Shown one piece after another: positions 1-7,379 of a stretch of DNA of 22,512 bases; positions within the stretch are counted from its first letter, which is position 1; each line of letters starts with the position of its first letter. The notes beneath the pieces were generated by a model that made no database searches, was not told where the DNA came from, and saw only the letters and a program-made list of their open reading frames with translations. Made by a program: the position numbers and the translations under genes. Origin of the DNA: Bacteroidales bacterium. Lineage in GTDB: Bacteria; Bacteroidota; Bacteroidia; Bacteroidales; F082. Where the stretch lies: positions 1 through 22,512 of the forward strand of contig JAEEII010000264.1 of assembly GCA_016281295.1 (NCBI GenBank). The letters run 5' to 3'.

Positions 1-4
1 AAGA

Positions 5-27
5 ATCCTAAATTTCTTAGGTTTTTT
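5..27. terminator. Weak hairpin beyond gldD
   Basis: A five-base-pair inverted repeat (CCTAA, ATTTC loop, TTAGG) is followed on the plus strand by TTTTTT. It lies about 60 bases past the gldD stop and could end a plus-strand gene that enters from outside the window, or act weakly for gldD. The stem is short and AT-rich, so the call is tentative. The rest of bases 1-87 shows no gene. Confidence 0.25.
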
Positions 28-87
28 ATTCATCACATTTCTGAAGGCATCCCTCGTTCTGATTTCCAGGCCGTTCCCGAGCGGGCT

Positions 88-669
88 TTATTTCCACTCG
101 AACGTATTGATCATCCTATCAATATCCTGCCTCAGATATTCAATGACCGGCTGCATGGAGTCGTTGTTGGGGACGAAGTTGAAATAAAGGGCGCCACGTA
201 AGAAGTGGTCGGTGCTGTCGGTGAGGTAAAACTGTAAAGGAGTGGCCACACCCTTGCCATCCATCTCGATCATCATCCCGTAAACCTGGTGCTCAGGGTT
301 GATGATGAGGCTGTCGTTCATGCCGTTGGCCTTCTGCAAATGCTTGGTGAGCATGGTGTGGACATCCTCCAGATACTCGCCCAGGTTGCCCTTCACGTCC
401 TTGTGGGTCAGGTGGATAGAGGCTTTAAAAAGAGGCATCTCCACGTTTACCCAGTTCTTCTCTTCTGGCGCAAAGGGGTCGTGGGTCAACTGGGCGTAGC
501 TCGGCACGTCGAAGGCATAACGCTGCAAAGTGTCGACTTTCACATAGTCCTTTTCGGGCAGGTCGATGCGGAAATACCCCTTCGGCTTGGGCAAAGGACG
601 CTGCTCCTCCCCGCAGGAGGCTAATAAAATGCCTATTATTACAACGGCGATAATGTTGATTTTCTTCAT
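88..669 (-). CDS. gldD: Gliding motility lipoprotein GldD
   Basis: This 193-aa protein matches my memory of GldD, an outer-envelope lipoprotein needed for gliding and T9SS function in Bacteroidota. The N-terminus MKKINIIAVVIIGILLASC is a lipoprotein signal with lipobox LLASC, so Cys19 would be lipidated. The mature part begins with charged and proline-rich residues, then the motif PKGYFRIDLPEKDY that I associate with GldD. The frame stays open for 106 codons upstream, but that stretch runs through a palindromic repeat and the gldE 3' end, and the signal peptide fixes the start at 669. It follows gldE on the same strand, with a repeat-filled gap of 139 bases between them. No catalytic motif is visible and the molecular role is unknown to me. 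Confidence 0.88.
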   Translation of the reverse strand: MKKINIIAVVIIGILLASCGEEQRPLPKPKGYFRIDLPEKDYVKVDTLQRYAFDVPSYAQLTHDPFAPEEKNWVNVEMPLFKASIHLTHKDVKGNLGEYLEDVHTMLTKHLQKANGMNDSLIINPEHQVYGMMIEMDGKGVATPLQFYLTDSTDHFLRGALYFNFVPNNDSMQPVIEYLRQDIDRMINTFEWK

Positions 670-690
670 TAAAATACTTTTTTTATAATT

Positions 691-810
691 AACCTCACCC
701 CCCGACCCCCTCTCCACTGTGGAGAGGGGGAGCGTTCTCCCCTGGGCCTTTTCTACCGAGATTAAACCCCTATCGGGGTATCTCCATCTCCCTCTAAATT
801 CTAAATTCTT
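691..810. repeat. Composite palindromic repeat, gldE-gldD gap
   Basis: This gap holds three parts in order: CCTCACCCCCCGACCCCC, then the palindrome CTCTCCACTGTGGAGAG (713-729), and then TCTACCGAGATTAAACCCC followed by CGGGGT and two TAAATTC heptamers. All parts recur in inverted orientation at 2152-2336 on the other side of gldE. The palindrome can form a hairpin. It resembles widespread REP-like intergenic repeats of Bacteroidota that often get mistranslated as PLSTVERG peptides. Confidence 0.8.
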
Positions 811-2143
811 AATTCCCCACCCCCACCTTAATCTGTATAATGTGTCTCGTATCCGCTTCAGTGATCTCGAAATGGAACTTCTCGATGTTGAAGCTGAACC
901 CCACCTCTGGGATGCGACCTTCGATCTCGAGAACCAGTCCGGCCAGCGTGTCGGCCTCGCCTTGCATGGGCTCGAAATAGTTCTCACTCACGTTGAACAC
1001 CTTACAGAAATCTACAATGCTGGTCTGGGCTTTGAATAGATACGTTGAATCGTCGATTTTAGTATAATGTTGTTCTTGTTTCACGTTGTCGAACTCGTCG
1101 TTGATCTCGCCTACGATTTCTTCGATGACATCCTCCATGGTGATCAAGCCGGAGGTGCCTCCGTATTCATCCACCACGATGGCAATATGTATCTTTTTCT
1201 CGCGGAAGTCCTGGAACAGGTCGTTGATCTTGCGGTTCTCGGGGACGAAGAAGGCGGGACGAATCAGCCTCTGCCATTCATACGATTCCGCGTCGAGGTA
1301 GGGGAGGAGGTCTTTCACATAGAGTATGCCACTCACCTTGTCGAGGGTCTCTTCATAGACCGGGATGCGGGAGAAGCCACTCTTGATCACGGTGACGAGC
1401 ATGTCCTGGAAGGACATGTCGTGTTCCACGGCGATAATGTCGATACGGGGTTTCATCACGTTGCTCACTTCTTTCTCCGTGAAGGTGGCGATGCCTTTGA
1501 GCATGTTCTTCTCGTCCAACGGCGTTGAGGACTCGGTGGCGATATCCACGGCAGCCGTGAGGTCGTCCATGGAGATTTCGGCCTTCTTCTTTTCTAAGTG
1601 TTTGTCCATGAAGGAGGTGGAACGTACCAATAGCCGGCTCAGGGGTTTGAAAAGCATAATCAGTACTTGCAAGGGTCGGGCCATGAAACGAGCTAATTTC
1701 ACAGGTCGTTTGGCGGCCACAATCTTCGGAGTGATCTCACCGATGATCAGCACTAACGAGGTGATGACCACCACTTCCATGACAAAGGCCGCCATGGGGT
1801 GATTCAGCATGTCGAACATTTCGCTGACGATATAGGTCGCTAACAGCGTGATGGTGACATTCACGAAGTTGTTCCCTATCAAGATGGTGGCGAGCAAGGT
1901 CTTGGGCTTTTCACGGAGCTTGAGCACCAACTGGCTCTTGATGTCGTTTCTGGATTCCAAGTCTTCAAGATCCGCGGGCTTTAAAGAAAAAAATGCCGTC
2001 TCGCTGCTGGAGATTAACGCCGAAGCCACCAGCAGAAGACACAAGATAATGATTCCAATAAGAGCGTTGACGGTAAAACCGGTATAAAATGGGCTAAGGA
2101 TGATTTGAATCAGTTGTATGTAAGGCTCAGGGTCGGGGTCCAT
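809..2143 (-). CDS. gldE: GldE, CNNM/CorC-type membrane protein
   Basis: This 444-aa protein has the architecture of CNNM/CorC (hemolysin-like) transporters. An N-terminal membrane domain has predicted helices near residues 24-45, 83-107 and 119-137, and includes SSSETAFFSL and GEITPK, typical of the CNNM fold. Paired CBS domains follow at roughly 200-335, containing VDEYGGTSGLITMEDVIEEI, then a C-terminal CorC_HlyC domain at about 355-440. The family is linked to magnesium or cobalt handling. In Bacteroidota the copy beside gldD is called GldE and supports gliding/T9SS, although its transported substrate is not settled. Ssb and mutY lie upstream on the same strand. Inverted repeat copies abut both its start and its stop, which is unusual. 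Confidence 0.88.
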   Translation of the reverse strand: MDPDPEPYIQLIQIILSPFYTGFTVNALIGIIILCLLLVASALISSSETAFFSLKPADLEDLESRNDIKSQLVLKLREKPKTLLATILIGNNFVNVTITLLATYIVSEMFDMLNHPMAAFVMEVVVITSLVLIIGEITPKIVAAKRPVKLARFMARPLQVLIMLFKPLSRLLVRSTSFMDKHLEKKKAEISMDDLTAAVDIATESSTPLDEKNMLKGIATFTEKEVSNVMKPRIDIIAVEHDMSFQDMLVTVIKSGFSRIPVYEETLDKVSGILYVKDLLPYLDAESYEWQRLIRPAFFVPENRKINDLFQDFREKKIHIAIVVDEYGGTSGLITMEDVIEEIVGEINDEFDNVKQEQHYTKIDDSTYLFKAQTSIVDFCKVFNVSENYFEPMQGEADTLAGLVLEIEGRIPEVGFSFNIEKFHFEITEADTRHIIQIKVGVGN

Positions 2144-2151
2144 TTCTGTTG

Positions 2152-2336
2152 AATTTAGAATTTAGAATTTAGAATTTAGAGGGAGCTACCCCGTTAGGGG
2201 TTTAATCTCGGTAGGCCTCCCGGGTAGAACACCCCCCCCCTCTCCACTGTGGAGAGGGGGTTGGGGGGTGAGGTCCCCCGGGTAGAACACTCCCCCTCTC
2301 CACAGTGGAGAGGGGGTCGGGGGGTGAGGTTCTCCC
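2152..2336. repeat. Composite palindromic repeat, ssb-gldE gap
   Basis: Starting next to the gldE start codon, this holds about four GAATTTA heptamers, then ACCCCGTTAGGGGT and TTTAATCTCGGTAG. Two near-identical units of about 58 bases follow (2222-2279 and 2280-2336), each with GGGTAGAACAC, a CTCTCCAC(T/A)GTGGAGAG palindrome and GGGGGGTGAGGT. It is the inverted counterpart of 691-810. A C10 run at 2231-2240 sits in the first unit. I see no promoter box for gldE here. Confidence 0.8.
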
Positions 2337-2350
2337 CTCTAACCTCTGCC

Positions 2351-2830
2351 TTAAAACGGCAGGTCATCGTGGGGCATCTGCTGGTCGGCAAAAGGGTCGG
2401 ATGCTGAGGCGGGTGCTTGATACACAGACTCTTGCGTCGAACCGTAGTTGTTTTGTTGTGCCGGGTTATACGATGACTGTTGAGGAGGTCTGGCTGGTGC
2501 CAGCTGCATCATCTTATCTACCTGAATTTCAGTTACATATCTATTAATACCTTGATTATCAGTGTATTGACGGGTGCGAAGACGGCCTTCAATATACATC
2601 ATATCGCCTTTGGCATAGTTGCGGCGTTTGTCGGCGATGTCGTTCGCTAAGTTACCCCATGCGATGAGGTTGTGCCATTCGGTTTGATCCACCCAGTTAT
2701 TGTCACGGTCGCGATAGCGTTCGGTAGTGGCCAGGGTCGCTGACATTTTTCTGTTTCCGCTGTCAAATGTGGTGATCTCAGGGTCTTTGCCGAGACGGCC
2801 AATGAGGATGACTTTGTTTAAGCTTGCCAT
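2351..2830 (-). CDS. ssb: Single-stranded DNA-binding protein
   Basis: This 159-aa protein is a bacterial SSB, which coats single-stranded DNA in replication, recombination and repair and recruits partner enzymes. The OB-fold takes roughly residues 1-110. It opens with MASLNKVILIGRLGKDPEI, continues with WHNLIAWGNLAND, and includes YIEGRLRTRQYTD, all standard SSB landmarks. A glutamine- and proline-rich linker follows, ending in the acidic partner-binding tip DDLPF. Length is normal for the family. The start lies only 7 bases after the mutY stop, so mutY and ssb are probably one transcript. A 207-base repeat-rich gap then separates ssb from gldE. Confidence 0.97.
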   Translation of the reverse strand: MASLNKVILIGRLGKDPEITTFDSGNRKMSATLATTERYRDRDNNWVDQTEWHNLIAWGNLANDIADKRRNYAKGDMMYIEGRLRTRQYTDNQGINRYVTEIQVDKMMQLAPARPPQQSSYNPAQQNNYGSTQESVYQAPASASDPFADQQMPHDDLPF

Positions 2831-2837
2831 TGTTTAA

Positions 2838-3914
2838 TTACTTGTTAGTTTGCAGGTTGCAGTTGTGATTAAAGTAGTTTTCTATTAGTTTCGGGACTGG
2901 ATAGGATCCCAAATCATTTTCAGGCACCAAAAATATATCTTTTGTTTGAATTAATGACAAAAATCCTTCAATTTTTATTTCAGTAAATGTGGCGATTATT
3001 GTTTGATGGGTTAATTTATGGGTGTAAGGAGGGCTTATCTTATCGATGCTGAAATCATTTTGCGAGGTTAGGCTGCAGAATGTCGCCGTCTCCGTGAGTG
3101 CTTCAGTGTCAATAGGATTCTCTGTCTCGATGCAGGGGAGGTCGTAGAGGTTTCTCCAGATGTCGTTCCCTGTCCTTTTGTGGAGGCATACCTGATGGTC
3201 GTCGGTGTGAATTAGAAGATAGTTGAGATAGCGGGTTCTGATGTTAGTCTTGTGTTCTTTCTGGGGCCGTTGGTTTACGGTGCCATTTGCAAAGGCGAGG
3301 CAGTGCGGTTGGATAGGGCAGAGGAGGCATTGTGGGTTTTGAGGGGTGCAGAAGAGGGCCCCGAACTCCATCATGGCTTGGTTGTGTCGTCCTGGGTTGT
3401 TTTTGTCGAGCAGGTCCTCCGCTAGTTGGGCGAACAGTTTTGGCGCTCCTGATTTATTAATAGGTGTATCAATGTCATAAATACGTGACAACACGCGGTA
3501 CACGTTGCCATCGACCACTGCATGGGGCAGTCCGTATGCGATGGAAGCGATGGCTGCCGCGGTGTATCTGCCAATGCCTTTGAGACGCGTGAGCTTCTCG
3601 TAATCAGCGGGGAACACGCCGTCATAGCGTTCCATGACCTCACGAGCGCAGTGATGAAGGTTTCTTGCCCTGGAATAATAGCCTAGCCCTTGCCACATTT
3701 TCAACACTTCTTCCTCGCTTGCCTCAGCCAGGTCTCGGAGTGTCGGCCATCTCGCTGTGAATCGGTTGTAATATTCAAATCCTTGATTTACACGTGTTTG
3801 CTGAAGAATTACTTCGGATAGCCAAACGTGATAAGGAGAGGGGTCAGTTCGCCAGGGTAGGACTCTTTTGTTTTCTTCATACCATACCGAAAGTTGTTTC
3901 TGCACGTCTTCCAT
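2838..3914 (-). CDS. mutY: Adenine DNA glycosylase MutY
   Basis: This 358-aa protein removes adenine mispaired with 8-oxoguanine in base excision repair. Catalytic Glu34 sits in LSEVILQQTRV, the helix-hairpin-helix is around 111-121 (LKGIGRYTAAA), and the catalytic Asp135 is in VVDGNVYRV. The iron-sulfur loop has Cys189, Cys196, Cys199 and Cys205 in the expected C-X6-C-X2-C-X5-C spacing. Residues from about 225 on form the Nudix-like domain that recognises 8-oxoguanine. Length is normal. It is divergent from the HU gene and appears to lead the mutY-ssb-gldE-gldD cluster, an order I recall from other Bacteroidota. Confidence 0.96.
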   Translation of the reverse strand: MEDVQKQLSVWYEENKRVLPWRTDPSPYHVWLSEVILQQTRVNQGFEYYNRFTARWPTLRDLAEASEEEVLKMWQGLGYYSRARNLHHCAREVMERYDGVFPADYEKLTRLKGIGRYTAAAIASIAYGLPHAVVDGNVYRVLSRIYDIDTPINKSGAPKLFAQLAEDLLDKNNPGRHNQAMMEFGALFCTPQNPQCLLCPIQPHCLAFANGTVNQRPQKEHKTNIRTRYLNYLLIHTDDHQVCLHKRTGNDIWRNLYDLPCIETENPIDTEALTETATFCSLTSQNDFSIDKISPPYTHKLTHQTIIATFTEIKIEGFLSLIQTKDIFLVPENDLGSYPVPKLIENYFNHNCNLQTNK

Positions 3915-3993
3915 GAGGGTCGTTTCGAGGTTAATGTTTTGTCTTTTAGAGAAAAAAATTTAGAATCTTTTACAAGGGAATCAAAAATGTTCG

Positions 3994-4001
3994 TACCTTT
4001 G
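3994..4001 (+). promoter_or_regulatory. Promoter -7 box for HU gene
   Basis: TACCTTTG matches the Bacteroidota primary-sigma -7 consensus TAnnTTTG. A T-rich TTTT at 3968-3971, 22 bases upstream, may be the -33 element. It lies 49 bases before the HU start codon, in the divergent mutY-HU gap. Confidence 0.6.
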
Positions 4002-4050
4002 CCGCAAATTTACTATAAATCATTAAAACAACCCTAAAATTTAAAAAGAA

Positions 4051-4323
4051 ATGACCAAAGCAGAAATCGTAGCTGTAATCGCTGGTTCAACCGGAATCGA
4101 AAAAGGTGCTGTGCAGAATGTCGTTGAAAAATTCATGGAAGTCGTCAAAGACTCTTTGGCAAAAGGCGATAATGTTTATTTGAGAGGATTCGGCAGCTTC
4201 ATTATCAAGACCCGCGCTGAGAAAACAGGTAGAAATATCTCCAAAAACGTGGCTATCACCATCCCTGCCCACAACATTCCCGCTTTCAAGCCTGCTAAGA
4301 CTTTCATGAACGAAGTTAAGTAA
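4051..4323 (+). CDS. HU/IHF-family DNA-bending protein
   Basis: This 90-aa protein is a standard-length HU/IHF nucleoid protein that binds and bends DNA as a dimer. The N-terminal helices (MTKAEIVAVIAGSTGIEK) are followed by the signature region VYLRGFGSFIIKTRAEKTGRN, and by the DNA-intercalating arm with its proline at NIPAFKPAKTF near the end. The leader TTTAAAAAGAA is A-rich, with no Shine-Dalgarno. A promoter box lies 49 bases upstream. The gene for a 29-aa basic protein follows after 31 bases and is probably cotranscribed. I cannot tell HU from IHF subunits by eye, so no symbol is given. Confidence 0.95.
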   Translation: MTKAEIVAVIAGSTGIEKGAVQNVVEKFMEVVKDSLAKGDNVYLRGFGSFIIKTRAEKTGRNISKNVAITIPAHNIPAFKPAKTFMNEVK

Positions 4324-4354
4324 TTCTGAATATTTTACTTAAAATCATACTATT

Positions 4355-4444
4355 ATGCCAAACGGTAAAAAACACAAAAGACATAAGATGTCAACGCACA
4401 AGCGCAAAAAACGCTTGAGAAAGGACAGACACAAGAAGAAATAA
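4355..4444 (+). CDS. 29-aa basic protein, bS22/COX24-like
   Basis: A complete 29-codon gene begins MPNGKKHKRHKMSTHKRKKR and ends RHKKK. More than half the residues are Lys, Arg or His. It matches my memory of a conserved tiny Bacteroidota protein found between HU and RNase E/G, usually labelled AURKAIP1/COX24-domain. That domain is related to mitochondrial small-subunit protein mS38 and to actinobacterial ribosomal protein bS22. From this I infer a ribosomal or rRNA-binding role; nothing in the sequence proves it. The position, 31 bases after HU and before a hairpin with a U-rich tail, fits the end of a two-gene transcript. The length is near that of bS22-type proteins, so it is probably intact rather than a fragment. 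Confidence 0.8.
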   Translation: MPNGKKHKRHKMSTHKRKKRLRKDRHKKK

Positions 4445-4471
4445 TTCTTCTTGATGAAGTCATTCCCTACT

Positions 4472-4526
4472 AATAACACAGCATTGCATCTTACCATAAA
4501 TACAATGTTGTGTTATTGTTTTATTT
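4472..4526 (+). terminator. Hairpin with U-rich tail before RNase gene
   Basis: The arms are AATAACACAGCATTG (4472-4486) and CAATGTTGTGTTATT (4503-4517). They pair over 15 positions with one G-U wobble across a 16-base loop, followed by GTTTTATTT. It can terminate the HU/29-aa protein transcript. It could equally be a leader structure for the RNase gene, since known rne leaders are self-cleaved. Confidence 0.6.
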
Positions 4527-4563
4527 AAGCAATGTAATCGTTAACCTCAAAGAAGCACTGAAA

Positions 4564-6153
4564 ATGGCTGAAGAACAACCACAAGAAATCCAAGTCAAGA
4601 CAGTGGAGCGGGAGTTGGTCATCAACGCCCACGCTTCGGAGGTTGACATCGCTCTGTTGGAGGACAAGGTACTTGTCGAACTTCACAAAGAGAAGACTAA
4701 CAACCAATTTGCGGTTGGAGACGTGTATTTGGGACGTGTCAAGAAAATCCTTCCGGGCCTGAACGCCGCATTCGTTGACGTGGGCTATGAGAAGGAGGCT
4801 TTTCTGCATTATCTCGACCTCGGCCCGCAGATCAACTCGCTGCTCAAATTCAAGAACATGCTCACCTCCAGCAAGGAAGGCGAGGTGACGATGGACAAGT
4901 TCAAGCTGGAACCTGACATCGAAAAGAGCGGCAAGATCGTCAACATCCTGAACACTGGCGACCTCATCCCCGTGCAGATCGCCAAGGAGCCCATCTCCAC
5001 CAAAGGACCACGTATCTCCGCTGAGATCTCGTTCGCCGGACGATACCTCGTCCTGGTGCCGTTCTCAAACCGCATCTCGGTATCCCAAAAAATCCGCAGC
5101 GGCGAGGAAAGAAGCCGCCTGAAACGCCTGATCCAAAGCATCCGTCCCGCCAACTACGGTGTCATCATCCGTACCGTGGCCGAGAACAAAAAAGTGGCCG
5201 ACCTCGACGCCGACCTCAAGACCTTGGTCGAGAAATGGGAACGCTGCGTCATCGAGATGAAGAAGATGACCGCCTGTGGACGTATGGTCAGCGAACAGGA
5301 CCAAACCACCGTCATGCTGCGCGATTTATTGAACGAGTCGTTCAACAACATCTATATGAACGACGAAGCACTTTTTGAAGAAATTCGGAGTTACATCCAG
5401 ACCATCGCACCGCAAAAGACCGACATCGTCAAGCTGTATAAAGGCAAAGAACCTATCTTCGACAACTTCGGCGTGTCAAAACAAATCAAAGGTCTCTTCG
5501 GCAAAGTGGTCACCATCAGAAACGGTGTTTACCTCATCATCGAACACACCGAGGCCATGCACGTCATCGACGTCAACAGCGGCCATCGCGTCAATAAGGA
5601 AAACACACAGGAAGAAAACGCGCTTCTGGTCAACATAGAAGCCGCCAAGGAAATCGCGCGACAACTGCGCCTGCGTGATATGGGAGGCATCATCATCGTC
5701 GATTTCATCGACATGCGGGAAGCAGCACACCGCAAAGAACTCTTCGACGTGCTGTGCCAGGAGATGGCCCGCGACCGCGCCAAACATACCATCCTCCCCG
5801 CCACCAAGTTCGGCCTCATCCAAATCACCCGTCAACGCGTCCCCCCCCCCACGGAAGTACAAGTGCAGGAAAAATGCCCCGTGTGCGACGGCGAAGGCAA
5901 AATCCGACCTGCTATCCTCTATATTGACGAAATCGAAAACAACCTCAAATACCTCCTGCTCGACCAGAACGAGAACCATGTCACCTTGCAGGTCCACCCG
6001 TTCATCGAAGCTTATCTCACCAAAGGCCTGTTTTCGATCCGGCGCAAGTGGATGAAGAAATATGGCAAGGCATTCCAAGTACAAGCCATGCCCGAGTTCC
6101 ACATGCTCCAATACAATTTCCAGAACGCCAGCGGCGACGACATCAAGATCTGA
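4564..6153 (+). CDS. rng: Ribonuclease E/G family endoribonuclease
   Basis: This 529-aa protein has RNase E/G catalytic-core architecture and processes rRNA and mRNA. The N-terminal S1-like RNA-binding region contains VGDVYLGRVKKILPGLNAAF and VGYEKEAFLHYLDLG. The metal-binding aspartates are Asp336 in HVIDVNSG and Asp380 in IIIVDFIDM, spaced as in E. coli RNase E. The Zn-link motif is CPVC at Cys438 and Cys441, and the small-domain region follows. There is no long C-terminal scaffold, so it is RNase G-sized. I chose ATG 4564 (MAEEQPQE) over an in-frame ATG at 4510 because the upstream codons lie in the leader hairpin and do not resemble the family. A C10 run encodes part of VPPPTEV at about 5841. 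A strong terminator follows. Confidence 0.93.
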   Translation: MAEEQPQEIQVKTVERELVINAHASEVDIALLEDKVLVELHKEKTNNQFAVGDVYLGRVKKILPGLNAAFVDVGYEKEAFLHYLDLGPQINSLLKFKNMLTSSKEGEVTMDKFKLEPDIEKSGKIVNILNTGDLIPVQIAKEPISTKGPRISAEISFAGRYLVLVPFSNRISVSQKIRSGEERSRLKRLIQSIRPANYGVIIRTVAENKKVADLDADLKTLVEKWERCVIEMKKMTACGRMVSEQDQTTVMLRDLLNESFNNIYMNDEALFEEIRSYIQTIAPQKTDIVKLYKGKEPIFDNFGVSKQIKGLFGKVVTIRNGVYLIIEHTEAMHVIDVNSGHRVNKENTQEENALLVNIEAAKEIARQLRLRDMGGIIIVDFIDMREAAHRKELFDVLCQEMARDRAKHTILPATKFGLIQITRQRVPPPTEVQVQEKCPVCDGEGKIRPAILYIDEIENNLKYLLLDQNENHVTLQVHPFIEAYLTKGLFSIRRKWMKKYGKAFQVQAMPEFHMLQYNFQNASGDDIKI

Positions 6154-6178
6154 ACCCTGTGTTGTTGAAAAAACCATT

Positions 6179-6213
6179 GTGGAGACGATGCGCCTATCGT
6201 CTCCACTTTTTTT
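6179..6213 (+). terminator. Strong intrinsic terminator after rng
   Basis: A perfect 11-base-pair stem, GTGGAGACGAT and ATCGTCTCCAC, encloses the loop GCGCCT and is followed by seven Ts. It lies 25 bases after the RNase stop codon. The stem resembles the GAGACG...CGTCTC repeat family seen at 14689-14820. Confidence 0.92.
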
Positions 6214-6235
6214 CCGCCATGTACCAAAAAAACCT

Positions 6236-6243
6236 TATCTTTG
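6236..6243 (+). promoter_or_regulatory. Promoter -7 box for trpS
   Basis: TATCTTTG is a perfect match to TAnnTTTG, lying 47 bases before the trpS start and just after the preceding terminator. A run of Ts at 6207-6213 covers the expected -33 area, without a clear TTTG. Confidence 0.6.
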
Positions 6244-6254
6244 CCCCTCAGAAC

Positions 6255-6286
6255 ACTGACCAACTGATTAACTGACCAACTGATTA
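6255..6286 (+). repeat. 16-bp tandem duplication in trpS leader
   Basis: Two exact adjacent copies of ACTGACCAACTGATTA run up to four bases before the trpS start codon. They make up most of the predicted 5' untranslated leader. Confidence 0.9.
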
Positions 6287-6290
6287 ACTC

Positions 6291-7286
6291 ATGAAAGACA
6301 TCGTCCTAAGCGGCATCCGCCCCACTGGCAACCTCCATTTGGGCAACTACTATGGCGCCGTCCGTAGCTTTGTGAAAATGCAAGAAGATTATAACTGCTA
6401 TTTCTTCATCGCCGACTGGCACTCACTCACCACCCACCCCAAACCGGAGAACATACAACGGTCCGCCAGAACCATATTAGCTGAATATCTCGCCTGTGGC
6501 ATCGACCCTGAAAAGGCCACCATCTATATCCAAAGCGATGTGCCAGAGACCATTGAGCTGTACCTTTATTTTAACATGAACGCCTATATCGGTGAGCTGG
6601 GCCGTGTCACCACCTTCAAAGAGAAGGCGCGCCAACAACCCGACAATGTCAATGCCGGCTTGTTCACCTATCCGACCCTCATGGCCGCCGACATCCTGCA
6701 ACATCGCGCCAAATGGGTGCCTGTGGGCAAGGACCAGGAACAAAATATGGAGATGGCTCGCAAATGCGCCCGTAGGTTCAATAACATCTATGGCGTGGAG
6801 TTCTTCCCCGAACCCCAAAACTACTACTTCGGCGGTGATGCCGTGAAAGTGCCGGGACTCGACGGCAGCGGCAAGATGGGCAAGAGCGATGGTAACTGTA
6901 TCTACCTCTTCGAGGATGAGAAGACCGTCCGTAAGAAAGTGATGCGCGCCGTCACCGACAATGGCCCCCAGGAGCCTAACAGCCCCAAACCCGAGGTCAT
7001 ACAAAACCTCTTCACCATGATGGGCATCGTCAGCGAACCCGAGACGGTGAAGTATTTCGACGAGAAATGGAACGACTGCACCCTGCGCTATGGCGACATG
7101 AAGAAACAGCTGGCCGAAGACATGGTGAAGACCCTCAACCCGATTCGCGAGCGCATCAACGAGTTCTCTTCCGACACAGAACGTCTCGACCGCATCGCCC
7201 GCCTCGGCGCCGAAAAAGCCCGCGAGAGCGCGGCTAAAACCCTTAACGAAGTGAGGAAAATCATTGGATTTAGAACCTACTATTGA
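6291..7286 (+). CDS. trpS: Tryptophanyl-tRNA synthetase
   Basis: This 331-aa class I aminoacyl-tRNA synthetase charges tRNA-Trp. The HIGH-type ATP site is PTGNLHLGNY at residues 11-20. The KMSKS-type loop is KMGKS at 195-199 within DGSGKMGKSDGN. The tryptophan-site region includes GELGRVTTFKEKA, FTYPTLMAADIL and PVGKDQEQN, all characteristic of TrpRS. Length is close to the usual 330 aa. It has its own promoter box and is followed by an intrinsic terminator, so it is probably monocistronic. The leader carries a 16-bp tandem duplication. No T-box is expected in this phylum, and none is seen. Confidence 0.97.
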   Translation: MKDIVLSGIRPTGNLHLGNYYGAVRSFVKMQEDYNCYFFIADWHSLTTHPKPENIQRSARTILAEYLACGIDPEKATIYIQSDVPETIELYLYFNMNAYIGELGRVTTFKEKARQQPDNVNAGLFTYPTLMAADILQHRAKWVPVGKDQEQNMEMARKCARRFNNIYGVEFFPEPQNYYFGGDAVKVPGLDGSGKMGKSDGNCIYLFEDEKTVRKKVMRAVTDNGPQEPNSPKPEVIQNLFTMMGIVSEPETVKYFDEKWNDCTLRYGDMKKQLAEDMVKTLNPIRERINEFSSDTERLDRIARLGAEKARESAAKTLNEVRKIIGFRTYY

Positions 7287-7338
7287 CCCAACTGAAAATA
7301 TCTTTATTCCTAGCAACAGATTTTTATAAAAAAGAAGT

Positions 7339-7374
7339 AAAAGTTTAGCATACATGCTAAACTTTTTTTTTTTT
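7339..7374 (+). terminator. Intrinsic terminator after trpS
   Basis: The arms AAAGTTTAGCA (7340-7350) and TGCTAAACTTT (7355-7365) pair perfectly around a TACA loop and run into about a dozen Ts. It ends only 5 bases before the start codon of the next small frame. That frame therefore either is read from transcripts passing the terminator or has a promoter overlapping it. Confidence 0.9.
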
Positions 7375-7379
7375 GCAGC

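Noticed and set aside
670..987. Upstream extension of gldD to an ATG at 987
   Set aside because: It would run through the palindromic repeat and the gldE 3' end, and would bury the clear lipoprotein signal peptide that starts at 669.
691..2336. CRISPR array suggested by repeated palindromes
   Set aside because: Copies are few, irregularly spaced and in inverted orientation, there are no uniform spacers, and no cas genes are present.
2194..2391. Small frames in the repeat beside ssb, encoding PLSTVERG-type peptides
   Set aside because: These are translations of the palindromic repeat, not genes; the same peptide appears from each repeat copy.
5476..6177. Minus-strand open frame of 233 codons opposite the RNase gene
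   Set aside because: Antisense shadow of a gene with intact catalytic residues. The composition is typical of a reversed GC-rich frame.
6477..7355. Minus-strand open frame of 292 codons opposite trpS
   Set aside because: Antisense shadow of trpS, with no recognisable motifs and no promoter or leader.
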